From Rattus norvegicus (Eukaryota; Chordata; Mammalia; Rodentia; Muridae): a DNA stretch of 64,000 nt. This document shows, in pieces, positions 42,405 to 54,139 of the stretch; the first letter of the stretch is position 1; each line of letters starts with the position of its first letter. The notes under the pieces were generated by a model. The model had not been told where the DNA came from and did no database searches. It worked only from the letters and a program-made list of their open reading frames with translations. Made by a program: the position numbers and the translations under genes. The stretch is taken from contig NC_086028.1 of the NCBI RefSeq assembly GCF_036323735.1, positions 38,071,001 through 38,135,000 of the forward strand, given 5' to 3'.

Positions 42405-43030
42405 CCAAGGGCGGGAAGGATGGCTCAACAATTCAGAGCATTGACTGCTTTTCCAGAGGACCTGGGTTCAATGCCAAGCACCCACAGAGTACCTCACAAA
42501 CTGTCTGTAACCCAGTTCCTGGGAATCTGATGCTCTTTTCTGGCCTTCACAAGCACCAGGCACATACAGGTGACACAAACACTCATGGAGGTGAAACACC
42601 CAGACACAGACGATAATTTAAAAAAAATAATAAAGTGGTCCTAGCAGGGTGTTCTGGAGCACAGCTTTAATCCCACCACCTGAGAGTAGCCTGGTCTACA
42701 TGCTGAATTCCAGGACAGCCAGACCTATATAATGAGACCCTGTCTCAAAAAATAATGATGAGGGGGTTGGGGATTTGGCTCAGTGGTAGAGCACTTGCCT
42801 AGCAAGTGCAAGGCCCTGGGTTCGGTCTCCAGCTCCGAAAAAAAGAAAAGAAAAAAATAATAATGATAAAAAAATAAAAAATGTGGGCCCAGCTGGCATG
42901 ATGGCGTGTATGCCTTCAATCCCAGTACTTGAGAGGTAGCAGCAGGAATCTCTGACTTCAGAGCTGTTCTGGTCTACATGTTAAATTCCTCCAAGCCAGG
43001 CTATGTAGTGAAACCCTGTCTCAGTGATAA
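42405..43030 (+). repeat. B2-, B1- and B1-type SINEs around an ID
   Basis: Sense B2-type at about 42408-42620 ('gggcgggaaggatggctcaa' head), B1 at about 42635-42755, ID at 42762-42852, then a second B1 at about 42885-43030 followed by a (TAA)n-like stretch to about 43065. Confidence 0.8.
42762..42852 (+). mobile_element. ID SINE in a B1 tail
   Basis: Sense ID with 'atttggctcagtgg' variant. The A-rich duplication (AAAAAATAAT...) is ambiguous because the target is itself a B1 tail. Confidence 0.88.
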
Positions 43031-43603
43031 TAATAATAACAAGAATAATAATGATGATAATAATACATTTATCATATATGAATATATATTTATAATGTTT
43101 GTCTTAAAAGTATGAGGGATGAGTGGAGCCACTGGTCTCTTAGGACTGGCTGGTGCCTGGGCAGAAGGTTTATTAATGGTTCTCAGTGGACAGAACGCTG
43201 TTGTTGACATTCTCTGTTCCGACCTATGACCTCTGCCCCTCCCGTTCACTCTCATGCACACTCCTTGCCAGCTGCTTGCCCGTTAGATAGTTCATTTATT
43301 CAATTCATTCACTTCTCCTTGGTGCCTGAAACTTTGTCTGCGTGGTCTTTCTCCATGTTTCCTGTGCTACATGCTTGGAGGTGCACATCTGTTGATCTTT
43401 GAGGCTGAAGCGATGTTGTTCCCAACTGTGAACTCAGAGAATGATGCCCTTCTCATAGGGGTGTGCTCCCCACATACTCATTCCACAAGCGCTGGTACTG
43501 CTTCTGAGCCTGCTACTGCCGGGAATGTCTGTGGTCCTTCCAAGTGTTTTCTAGCAGGACTGACTGACACCTGAAGGACCCTGTGGTTCCTGGTGGCTGC
43601 ATC

Positions 43604-43990
43604 GCTTCTCTCTTATTGCTGTGTTAGAAGGCCTGACCAAAGCCATGTCAGAGAGGAAGACTTCACTGTGCTTGTTTGGTTTTTTTTTTTCCCGGAGCTG
43701 GGGACTGAACCCAGGGCCTTGTGCTTCCTAGGCAAGCGCTCTACCACTGAGCTAAATCCCCAACCCCAAGACTTCACTGTGCATCACAGTTCATAGAGAC
43801 ACAACCCATGCTGTCCAGAAGGCCTGATGGTGGGAGCAGGAAGTGGTGGGTCACAATTCATTCCCAGCCAGGAATCAGAGAGAGAGAGAGAGAACAGGAA
43901 GTAGGGCCGGGCTATAAAAGCTCCAGAGATGCCCTGATGACCCACTTCCTCCAGCAAGATGGCTCCATTCCTAAAGGTTCCACGACCTTC
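43604..43990 (+). repeat. Dispersed repeat related to the 541 and 53194 copies, carrying an ID
   Basis: 'ttattgctgtgttagaaggc' start, interrupted by the ID at 43672-43767, then 'tcatagagacacaacccatg', 'gatggtgggagcaggaagtg'. A short (GA)n lies at 43880-43892. Family not certain. Confidence 0.45.
43672..43767 (-). mobile_element. ID SINE
   Basis: Antisense ID. TSD AAGACTTCACTGTGC at 43657-43671 and 43768-43782. Confidence 0.95.
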
Positions 43991-45660
43991 CCCATCACTG
44001 CTACCAGCTGGGGATCGAGTGTTCAAATACCTGAGCCTATGGGCAACAGTAAACATTTAAACAGTAAACATGACGGAGGTGTCAGGTGGAGCAGAGAGCA
44101 AAGGCTCCTGCTTAGGGGTCTTGAGAGAGAGTCCACTGAGGAGGTAAATCTTGGCTGGGGATTGTGTAACTCAGTGTCCAGATGAGTCATTACTGGCGGC
44201 ATCATTTGCCGATGGAAGAGGGAAGGAAAAAGGAAGTTTGACCCACAGCCTTGCCAGGCAGCTCTGGGATGGAAGCTTGTCACTCCGGGTCTCCCTCCCT
44301 GACCCACCTCAACCTATTCTCTTGGCTCATGTTAGTGTAAGAAAGAAAAGCAGAGCCTGTGTTAATCTTTCTTGGTGCAGGGGTAGGAGAGAGCAAGCAC
44401 CGTCCACAATTTCTTGCCTTTGATTTTGTGTTTAACAAGGGAAATGGTGTTTTCAGTTTTATAGCGTGTGTTTATGACTTTGAACCAGGAACTTGCCCCC
44501 CTGGCCTCCTGCTTTATCCTGTTTCCCGATTCGCTCGTGTTGGGGTTATGTAAGACTTGTCAGAGGGTTTTCTGCTACATCAAAGGGCAAGGAAGCCTCC
44601 TTGAACCTCAGGGGACCTATGGCAGATTTCTTCCCCTCCTGCACGGTAGTGATTTCCCCTGGAGAACTCATAGCTCTGCACGGCAAGCTTTGGCTCATGC
44701 TCCTCTTCCCAACACAGGCGTCCCAGAATGAGAAGTTGTCTTAATTTCACAAAAGAACCATCATGGTTGGAAGCAGAGCAGCCAGCTCTGCCGGCCTCAC
44801 TTCCAGAAGGGAGATGTTTCCAGGAGATCTGGTGGAATTAATCAGAAGGCTGGAGAACCACTCCATGAAAACAGTCAATGGCCAAGGAAAACGATGCCTC
44901 CACAAGGCCTACTCAGGAGAGTGTTTTAGCTGTCCCTGCATCTCCCTGTCACCCAAGAGGTCCTGATTCTGGGAGGAACATCATATTGGCTATAGACCTA
45001 GCTCTCAGTGTGGGATGAGAGGCTCTTTCTCCCCAATACTTATACAATGCACACACACCTCCCCAAATGAGGTACACAGCCCCGTTGGAGACTGTGGTGG
45101 GGACAAAGCTGGGTGAGGAGCTCCAAAAGTATGAGTAATATTCACACATGACCCTCTTGTGTAAACAGACGCTTGGACAGAACACTGCACTGGGACTGAC
45201 GTTAGTCTGCGTAGGGAGTAAAAATAACACAGCATTAACTGATGTTGCTATAAATGTAAAACTGGAGACCGGGGCCCATATCCCAGTCCGTCTTTGCCCG
45301 GCAGGTATCTCTGTTTTATGATGAGGAACTGGAGCTCAGGGATGCTGGGATCTCTAGGTCAAACAGCTATTGGCGTTCAGTTTACGTGCGCATTTCTGTG
45401 GCTCTGGCTTTCCTGGCCCTGGGACTGAGTGGAGGACAAAACGCCTGTTTGCCCTGGTCTGTCATGAGGAACCAAAGGAAACAAGTTCATAGCAGTGAAC
45501 TTGTCTGGGCCTCCATCACTGCCATGTCTGGGAAGCTGGCGTCAGTTCCTCTTTGCATCAGAATTTCTTCAGTGTTTCCCGGTTCATAGACACATTCCCC
45601 TTTTGTCTTGCTAGGTGACCTGCCAGGAGAGTCAACAGTGACTTGTGACCTTGTTTTATC
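43991..45660. other. Intergenic, repeat-poor unique sequence
   Basis: About 1.7 kb with no SINE I can recognise. Several 60-95 codon ORFs occur on both strands but overlap each other and lack homology that I recognise. Low repeat content may mark a conserved regulatory segment (inference). Confidence 0.5.
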
Positions 45661-45884
45661 GTTTGCTTTTTTTTCTTTTAGACTTTTGAGACTGAGTCTC
45701 TGTCTATAGCCCTGACTGTCCTGGAACTCACTCTGTAGACTAGGCTAGCCTCAAACTCACAGAGATCCACCTCCCTCTGCCTCCCAAATTAGTGTGTGCT
45801 TATTTTCATTTTCATTTTATTTTATTTGCTCTTCTTGAAGTTCAAACGGTCCTATACTCTTTCTCTTTCTGGTGTGGTGGTGGT

Positions 45885-45886
<2 letters not shown>

Positions 45887-45929
<43 letters not shown>
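45887..45929. repeat. (TG)n microsatellite
   Basis: About 21 TG units, preceded by GGTGGTGGTGG. Confidence 0.97.
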
Positions 45930-45931
<2 letters not shown>

Positions 45932-45975
45932 TCACAATGACCCCTGGGATAGCAGAATTTTAAAAATAGTCCCTA

Positions 45976-46158
45976 GGGGCTGGAGAGATGGCTCAGAGGT
46001 GAAGAGCACTGGCTGTTCTTCCAGAGGTCCTGAGTTAAATTCCCAGCAACCACATGGTGGCTCACAACCATCTGTATTGAGACCTGGTGCCCTCTTCTGG
46101 CCTGCAGGCATACATGCAGGCAGAATGTTGTATACACAATAAATAAAACAAAATTAAA
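45976..46158 (+). mobile_element. B2 SINE
   Basis: Sense B2: 'ggggctggagagatggctca', 'accacatggtggctcacaac', tail 'caataaataaaacaaaatt'. Confidence 0.93.
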
Positions 46159-46347
46159 AAAAAAAGTCTCTGGGATGCAGGTCTGTTGTAGAGTTCTCAC
46201 CTCATGTTCATGAAGTCCTAGATTTGTTTCCAGCATAATGTAAACTGGGCATGGTGTCTCGGTGTCTCACACCCATAGTTTTGGCACTTGGGAGGTAGAG
46301 GCAGAAGGGTCAGAAGTTCAAAGTTATCCTCGGTTATGAAGAAAGGA

Positions 46348-46625
46348 TGTATAGCCAGGCAATGTTGGTTCATGACTTTTTTTTTTTTTTTTGGTTCTTT
46401 TTTTCGGAGCTGGGGACCGAACCCAGGGCCTTGCGCTTCCTAGGCAAGCGCTCTACCACTGAGCTAAATCCCCAACCCCTGGTTCATGACTTTAATCCCA
46501 GCATTCAAGAGGCAGAGGCAGGCAGATCTCTGTGAGTTCTGAGGCCAGCCTGGTCTACAGAATGAGTTCCAGAACAGCCAAGGCTACATAGAGAAATCCT
46601 GTCTTGAGAAAGCAAAAGCCAAAGA
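46348..46625 (+). mobile_element. B1 SINE split by an ID
   Basis: B1 head 'tatagccaggcaatgttggt' resumes at 46494 with 'taatcccagcattcaagagg' and ends 'tcctgtcttgagaaagcaaa'. The ID occupies 46380-46479. Confidence 0.9.
46380..46479 (-). mobile_element. ID SINE nested in B1
   Basis: Antisense ID. TSD TGGTTCATGACTTT at 46366-46379 and 46480-46493 is B1 sequence. Confidence 0.96.
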
Positions 46626-47194
46626 CACAAACAAACGAAAGAAAGAAAAACAAAGAAAGAAAGTTCAAGTTCAAAACCAACTAATGTTAGAGACCCTATC
46701 AAAAAAAAAAATCCATGTGGACTATGATGCGAAATGGATGTATTCACACCTTTGTTTCACAGCAAAGTCTGACTAACTGCAGACCCTCCCTTAGAAGCAG
46801 AAGAGGCTTTCTTGGTGAACCCAGGAGTCTTTATTCTGTTTCGAGAGCCAACGGTCACAGTTCATGCCACGTGCACGTGGCATGCTGTCACCCAGTTCTA
46901 TGCCAAGTCTAGCATGCAGTTCTCATGCACGGCCTTGAGCCAGAGCTCCAGGACTGACTTGTTGCTCCCTTTAGACTCCAGGTCCACTGACTCCTCAGCA
47001 GGTAGAGGTCTGGAAGATTTAGCTGGAACAGAAGAATGCTTTTAACAGAGGGGCTTTGATGGCATGACCTCATCTCTGTAAAGTCTAAATGCAAATGACC
47101 CTGCAAGGTTGGGAGGCTGAGATCCCAGGATATGGCTGCAGACCAGTTCAGATCTGACTTAGTTTCATTTTTTGGGGGGTCGGGTAGGGGGTAG

Positions 47195-47520
47195 GGTGTG
47201 TCATTGAGACAAGGTCTCACATCATATAACCTGACTGGCCTGGAACTCACTCTGTAGACCAAAGCGACCTTGAAGTCACAGAGATCCACCTTCTTCTGCC
47301 TCCCGCATGCTAGGATTAAAGGTGCCACCTCGTGTATCCTAGGCTGGCCTCAATTGTTCTATAAATAGTTGGGAACTTCTGGTCCTCCTGCCTCCACCTC
47401 CATTATGCTAGGATTACAGGTGTGCACCGCTATGCCCAATTTAATGTAATGCTGGGAATCGAACCCGGAACCTCATGCATGCTAGGTAAGCACTCTATCA
47501 ACTGAGCTACATTCCCCAGC
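47195..47520 (-). mobile_element. B1 SINE plus B1/ID-like remnant
   Basis: Antisense B1 at about 47195-47335, then a related antisense remnant at about 47340-47520 ending 'tatcaactgagctacattcc ccagcccc', an old tRNA-type SINE end. Confidence 0.7.
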
Positions 47521-48564
47521 CCCTAAGTTAGTCCCTAATTTTGAGAACCAAAATGAACGGTAGAAGATGTGACTTTCATCTTGGTGCCGATAGACTGGTA
47601 AAACAAAGTGAGACCCACTGGAGCTGGCCAAAGACAGAGGTCTGTGTCCCCTTCCCTTGTGTATCTTCTTCAGTGCAAAGACCTGTGGGTAATGTATAAA
47701 TGAGGACAGAGGAGGAAGATCCCAGGCCTGGTGCTGTGAGTCTGGATGGAAAAGGAAAGCTGGCTTTTAATCAAAGCAAATAGCATGTACGAGGAATCGA
47801 TGTGTTGGGAGGAAAGCCACCACCCAGCATTCCTTCTCTGGAATAGTTAGGTCTGGAATGAAGAGCTGTTTACACTCCAGGACTGCTAACCTTCACCAAC
47901 ATCACTTAGATCCTGGCTGCTGGGAACCCCATAGGGGATGGCAATCTCCAGTCTCCCTCAATTCCCTTCTTGTGGTCTATCTTTGGACGAGCTTAGTAAA
48001 TTGAGTGTGTAATTCAAAAGCAAATGGACAGATTATTGGGTAAGGTGTTTGCTATGCAAGCATAACACCGGGGCTTGATCCCCAGCACCCACATATGAAG
48101 CTTGGCAGAGTGCCTTGAAAACCAACCAACCAACAGCTGTATGTTTGTATGTATACATGCATGCACACATGCATATGTGTGTGTGTATGGTAAACAGCTG
48201 GGTTTGTTGGCTCAGCATGTGGAAGTTTATCTGGAGGTTCTAGCAGGCAAAGACTGGTCCCCATCTGTGTGGGCAAGGGACATACATGGAGAATAGGAAC
48301 ACCTATCTGGCCACCTAGATCAGCTGAGTCAACTCTGGTAATCAGTGGGGTGACAGAGGTCACAGCCGGTTGCCCTCACATCTGTGGCTTAGCACTTAGG
48401 AAGCCCAGGCATAAGAATTGTGAAATCAAGGCCAGCCTGGTCCTGAGACTGTCTCTCAAATGAAACAGAAAGGTAAAAACGTTGCCCTGAAGGGGGCGTC
48501 TACAGTTTAAGCGGACATTTGCATTTAAGCAATGATTCATGCTTTGTTGGAATTTCAGAAATAG

Positions 48565-48990
48565 ATGTTTGACTGGAGAGATGGCTCAGAGGTTAAGACT
48601 GTGTACTGCTGTTCCAGAGGACCTGGGCACAGTCTCAGCACCCACGTCTGCCATTATACAGCTGCTTGAAACTCTAGCTCCAGATCTGCTGCCATCTTCT
48701 GGCCTCTGTGGGCACTGCATTCAAATATATAAACACACCAGACACACACATAGGCACAATTACAAAATAAAAGGCGTAGGCGGACAACATGGTTTTGTTG
48801 AACAATTTCTGAATTGCCTTTTTTGTTGTTGGTGGTGCTGGCGTTTTGTTTTGTTTTGTTTTTGAGGCAAGATTTCACACAGGCCCGGTTGGCCTCAGCT
48901 CACTATGTAGCTGAGACTGGCTTTGAACTCCTAAACTCCTCCCTGTACCTCCTGAGTGCTGGAGTCATGGATGTGCTCCATCATGCCTGT
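48565..48990. repeat. B2-type SINE and B1 SINE
   Basis: Sense B2-type copy at about 48570-48775 ('gactggagagatggctcaga'), then antisense B1-type copy at about 48855-48990 ('gaggcaagatttcacacagg', 'gagtgctggagtcatggatg'). Confidence 0.75.
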
Positions 48991-49143
48991 CATAAAGGTC
49001 TTTCTTTTTTCAGCTCAGATGACAAGTGTCACCTGTTCCTCATTCTCTCTGGGTGTGGTGTATGCATGTGTACCCCCGCCCTGTGTGTGTGTGTGTGAAG
49101 GCCAGAGATCACCATTGGGTATTTTCCTCGTCCGGGAATCCAC

Positions 49144-49145
<2 letters not shown>

Positions 49146-49186
<41 letters not shown>
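49146..49186. repeat. (CA)n microsatellite
   Basis: About 20 CA units. Confidence 0.97.
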
Positions 49187-49187
<1 letters not shown>

Positions 49188-49237
49188 CATGTCCCCGGCA
49201 CTGGGTAACAAATGTAAGCTGTGACAGCTAGCTTTTT

Positions 49238-49413
49238 ATTTTTTTAAAGATTTATTATATATGAGTACACTGTTGCTATCTTCAGACACACCAGAAGAAG
49301 GCATCAGATCCCATTACAGATGGTTGTGAGCCACCATGTGGTTGCTGGGATTTGAACTCCAGACCCCTGGAAGAACAGACAGTGCTCTTAACCACTGAGC
49401 TATCTCTCCAGCC
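49238..49413 (-). mobile_element. B2 SINE sharing its target with an ID tail
   Basis: Antisense B2 ('gatttattatatatgagtac' to 'gagctatctctccagccc'). Flanked by GACAGCTAGCTTTTT at 49223-49237 and 49415-49429. Confidence 0.93.
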
Positions 49414-49429
49414 CGACAGCTAGCTTTTT

Positions 49430-49452
49430 TTTTTTTTTTGGTTCTTTTTTTT
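49430..49452 (-). mobile_element. ID SINE reduced to its tail
   Basis: Only ttttttttttggttcttttttttcg-type sequence remains: on the minus strand, the last two body bases (CG), the AAAGAACC tail marker and A run. Flanked by CGACAGCTAGCTTTTT at 49414-49429 and 49453-49468, so it is a real, extremely 5'-truncated insertion. Confidence 0.85.
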
Positions 49453-49865
49453 CGACAGCTAGCTTTTTACTTAGGTGCTGCAGACCCAAACTTAGCTCCT
49501 CATGCTTGAGTGGCAAGCACTTTACCCACTGACCCATTGCTCCATCACCCACCCACCAGCCTCATGGTGAGCAAGCTCTGTGACTCCAACCCTTTATAAG
49601 TCTGGCCATACAGGGGACTCTGGAGAAGAACTCTCCCAAAGTCTCAGAAAGCATAGAGCCACCAAAGAGGAGAGCCATCTAGATTCTCATTTTTTTATGA
49701 GACAAAGTCTCCTTACATAGCCCAGGCTGGCCTGGATCTAGAGTTACAGACAGTAGTGAGCTGTCACATGAAAGCTGGGAACCAAACCTAGGACCTCTAT
49801 TGGGGCAGTAAGTACTCTCAACCATCCATTCAGTCATCTCTCCAGTCTACCATATACAAATGAGA

Positions 49866-49948
49866 GAGAAGGGGGAGGGGAGGGGGAGGAGGAGGGGAGG
49901 GAGAGGGGAGGGGGAGGGGAGGGAGAAGGGGGGGAGGGAGAGAGAAAC
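49866..49948. repeat. (GGGGAGG)n polypurine tract
   Basis: About 80 bp of G/A only, rich in GGGGAGGG units, at the distal edge of an old B3 (about 49690-49855). It has many G3-4 runs on the plus strand. Confidence 0.95.
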
Positions 49949-50465
49949 TAGTTGCAAAAGCAGCTACTTGAGAAGACTCATTGACTATCCCAGATGGAAA
50001 CACTGGCTCATTCTCAAAGTGTGGACTGTGTTTGTATTTTGTCTGTGTCCAATCTGATTGCAGACCTGCTTGTGCCCTGATCATCACCGCCACAGAATGA
50101 CCCGTGTATGCCTTGTGCAGAAGTTTGTGTTCATGAGGAAGCCGAGGCCTCCCGTGAATGTTGGCTCAGCACCTGGCATCACCAACATCTAACTGGCATT
50201 GGTAGGCCAGCTTCTAGGCCTTGGAGTCGGCTTTTCCTCCTCACAGAAGAAAAGTGGAACAGGGCAGGGTAGGGGGTGTCTCAGGAGTCAGGCTCCTTGG
50301 CTGTCTCCTCTATCCCTAGAAGACCCAGGGAAATAGAGACCTCTAGGCCCAGGCCCTGACTCTCTGATGGAGTTCTGCCTCTCAGTTCCTACGATGGGTA
50401 CTCACAGACTTTGGAAAGTTCAACAACAGACAGCATAGTGGCAGGTGAAGACAGATCACTTTTTT

Positions 50466-50820
50466 TCCCCTCTGAGACAAGATTTCTCTGTGTAGCCCTG
50501 GCTGTCCTGAAACTCATTCTGTAGACCAAGCTGGCCTCGAACTCACAGAGATCTGCCTGCCTCTACCTCCAAGTGTTGGGATTAAAGGTATGTGCCACCA
50601 CTGCCCAGCGACGGAACATTCTTTCATATTCTTAAATTTTTTATTTATGTGTGTCTGTGCACCATGTGCGTGCCTGGTGCCTTCAGAGGTCAGAGGAGGG
50701 TGTTGGATCCCCTAGGATTAGAGTTATAAATGATTGTGAGCCACCACACTGGAGTCCTACTTAGGTCCTCTGCAAAAGCATCGTGTGGTCTAAATCACTG
50801 GGCCACCTCTAGCCAACTGC
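50466..50820 (-). mobile_element. B1 then B3-type SINE
   Basis: Antisense B1 at about 50466-50610 ('gtagccctggctgtcctgaa', 'gtgttgggattaaaggtatg'), then antisense B3-type at about 50635-50815. Confidence 0.85.
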
Positions 50821-51269
50821 TCTAGCCCCAGCAGAAGCAGATGCGAGCGCATATATTCACAGGTATGGAGGGAGCTATGAGAAAGAAGGAGACAAAGACG
50901 AAGAGGAGTTACTGTGGAAGGAGTCCAGTAGGTGGCATGGTTTTGGAAGTGTGGGTCTGAAGAGCGAGTTGATCAGGTAGCCAGCCTTCCGAAGCACACT
51001 CAGAGGGAAGACAGGAGACAGGAACTCCAGGCGCATCTGTTTTCTCGGTGGAGTTTCAGAGAACCGGCCAGGAGAGATGGTCCAGTGGATAAAGGTTCAT
51101 CTCACCAAACCAGATCTCCTGAGTTGGATCCCAGTCCTCCACAGGGTGGAAGTAAAGAACCCACTCCTCCACAAGGGAGCTTCCCCCATTACTTATTTAC
51201 CAAATAAGTAAGTAAATAAATAAATGTAACTTTATTTTAAGATTAAAAAAAAAAAAAAAAGGGTGAGCC

Positions 51270-51900
51270 TTTGTTGCTCCGGGGCGGGTTTGACCTCTGC
51301 ACCGAGGAGCCTGTTGGTCCTAAATTCTTGCCTGCTCGCTTGGAGCGAGTGCGATCGCCCTGGGGCTTGAGTTCTCTGCAGTGGTTAGAGGTCCAGGACC
51401 CGGGACTGGGACCACGTACAGAATCACAAGAGGAAGGGGCGCGGCTCCCAGAGCCCCGCCACCACTCGAGACTCCCGCCCCTCCTCGGCCGGAGGTGGCG
51501 CCTCCCCTGCGGCGGCCGGGGACTGGAGGTGGCGTCGGGAGCTGGAGCCCGGGGCTCGGATGTCACTGGGTGATCGCCGGAACCCTGGAGCGCGTCTCGG
51601 GCTGGAGCCACAGGTACGACGCAGCGGGACCGGGTGAGGGGGCACACAGCACGCGGTCCACAGATCCGCTTCCCAGGAGGGAGACACGGACGGGAGGGTC
51701 GGGTTGGCGACAGCGGTGGCCGCGTAGCAGCCTGACCGTCCTTCTGTCTGGACCTTTCGACCGGGAGTCCAGACAGGCTGCGCCAGTGGAGTCGGGCCCC
51801 TGCGCACCTTTACTCTCCGGCCGGGCCTGGCAGGGGACAGAGCTGTCCAGGTGGCCCAGCTGTGGCAGGGACTCAGCGTACGCAGTGCCGTCCGCCTGGC
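51270..51900 (+). promoter_or_regulatory. Shroom1: CpG island, probable Shroom1 promoter and non-coding exon 1
   Basis: Sharp switch to GC-rich, CpG-dense sequence (for example 'ggcggccggggactggaggt'). A possible exon 1 ends at 51613 with the donor CACAG|GTACGAC. It lies 5.6 kb upstream of the Shroom1 start codon on the same strand, with only intron-like sequence between. Long GC-driven ORFs on both strands here are not supported as genes. Promoter assignment is inference from position. Confidence 0.6.
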
Positions 51901-53193
51901 GACCCTCTATTCTTGAGCTGGAGAATCTAGGTCCCTCCCAATCCCCGATCTTCCCGGATCATGAACTCCACAGAAAAGGCCTAGAAATACGCTGATCAGA
52001 GGCCACCCTCTCTCCTAGTGTCCCAAGCGCCCCTTTCCTCACCTCTTGGTGTGGTTCTGCTGCCCCTTGTGGTCCCCAGGGCTTAGCTCCAATCCTCTTT
52101 TTCACTTTGCTTAGAATTTGAAGCACCAGGTATGTGCTCTGCCCGTGGCAGTGACCATCCATATCCATGTGTCAGTCACACGCTGCTTTTTCTACCCCTC
52201 CTGGAAGTTGGGTCTCACCAGGGTCTGCTCAAGGCCAGCAGAGACTGTATAACCAGCCACTACATTGTAGAACAGATGTCGCAGAGGGGTGCACTGTCAC
52301 CCATACCTTTGGGGAATAGGTAAGATAACCAAGGAGTTTGCCAGAAAGCTCACCCATCGGACCTAGCCTGGAATGCTAGGATTTAAGGTCTGAACGGGAA
52401 CCCTGAACCTCTGACTCTAGGAGAGTCAGGGAGTGCAGTTACAGTCCCTCCAGGTACTGAGGGAAGGCTGGAGGCAAGGAGAGGCCTGCACAGGCCCTCA
52501 CAGGAAGACAGATGGGAGGTGGCCCTTAAGAGGACAGTTTCATTCCAGATTAGCTTTGAACTTGTCTTTTCTCCTATACCTCTCCTGTCCCCTGACCCAG
52601 ACTTACAGGCATCACCTTGGTGTGTTTTTGTCCACTGAAAACTGTCTTCATCGAATTCCCCAACAAAGCTTGACTGAAGTCCAAGCGGTTGCTTGCCTGG
52701 GTCCACCTTCACTCTAGGTCCATGCCACCTTCATCCCCCAGGGCTGGTGTTCCCACCCTCAAGAGCCCTGGTTCTGAGTCCTGAGCCCCCTTATTCCTTT
52801 GTTAGGTAACAAGTACCTTCCTCCATCCCCAGGATCCCAGTCCGTTTTTCTAGCAGACTCTATGCTGCAGTCCCTGCTCTGGGGACAAATGTGAACATTC
52901 TGTGTTGTCTGTGTGGAGGCTCCAAGGCCCTGGTGGTACAGCAGGTCCTACAAAAAGGCACAATATGGGAATTCTGCATGGACAGAAACCCAGTGCAATA
53001 GTATCCCATAGATAAGTTAGGGGCAATAAGAAAACGATACATGTACAGATTTAATGGTTCATTATAAATCGGTATTTTCATTCATGACTTTATTTAATGT
53101 GTATGCAAGTGTTAGTGTGAGCATGGGTGTCACAGTGTGTTATGGACACCAGAGGGGAACGTCAGGAATCCATTGTCACCTTCCACCTGGGTG

Positions 53194-53531
53194 AGTGTCT
53201 CAGTGAGGGTTTTACTGCTGTGAACAGACACTGTGACCAAGGCAACTCTTACAGGGACATTTATAGGGGCTGGCTTACAGGTTCAGAGGTTCAGTCCTTT
53301 ATCATCAAGGCGGGAACATGGCAGCATACAGGCAAGCATGGTGCAGGAGGAGCTGAGAGTTCTACATCTGAAGGCTGCTAGTGGAAGACTTAATTCCAGA
53401 CAGCTAGGAGTAGGGTCTTAAAGCCCACAGCCCCAGTGACACACCTACTCCATCAGGGCCACACCTACTCCAATTGACCCACACCTTCTAATAGTGTTAC
53501 TCCCTGGGCCAAGCAAATACAAAACCATCAC
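53194..53531 (+). repeat. L1-related rodent dispersed repeat fragment
   Basis: 'ggttttactgctgtgaacag', 'ggctggcttacaggttcaga', 'gaggagctgagagttctaca', ends 'ccctgggccaagcaaataca'. Better preserved than the related copy at 541-895. In Shroom1 intron 1. Confidence 0.55.
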
Positions 53532-53872
53532 AATGATACAAGGTCTCTCTTGTTTCTGCTGCTACATAGTGTATTTGAAGCTTGCTGGTTCCCGTCTTCC
53601 AGCTGACTCTCGTTTCTACCTCCCTCACTGTAGGTAGGCTGAGATTACTGATGTGCACTATAGCATCTGACTTTTCAAAAGTATTTACTCTAGTGTATGT
53701 GTATGTGGTCAAGCACACACATACAATAGCCTTCAGAGGGCATTAGGTCATCTGGAACTGGAGTCACAGTTGGTTGTGGTGGGTGCTGGGAACCAAAGCT
53801 AGGTCCATGGTAAGAGCAAGCAGTGCTCTTAACTGTTGAGCCATCTGTCCAGACTCTGAATCTGACTTTTTA

Positions 53873-54039
53873 TCTATTTATTTTTATGTATGTATGCGTA
53901 TACCACGCATTCCAGAAGAGGGCATGGGATCCCATTCCAGATGGTTGTGAGCCACCATGTGGTTGCTGGGAATTGAACTCAGGACCTCTGGAAGAGTAGA
54001 CAGTGTTTGTAACCACTGAGCCATCTCTCCAGCCCCTGG
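53873..54039 (-). mobile_element. B2 SINE in Shroom1 intron 1
   Basis: Antisense B2. TSD ATCTGACTTTTTA at 53860-53872 and 54040-54052. Confidence 0.94.
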
Positions 54040-54139
54040 ATCTGACTTTTTAAATGGATCCTGAAGCTCAAGCTCAAGTTGTTAGGCCTGCACGGTAGAC
54101 AGCCCTGCCCAATGAGTCACCTTTCTGTCTCTTAAGCTG

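Noticed and set aside
51243..51995. 130-200 codon ORFs in the CpG island
   Set aside because: Overlapping on both strands in CpG-rich DNA, with no recognisable protein and no splice support; the region reads as a promoter.
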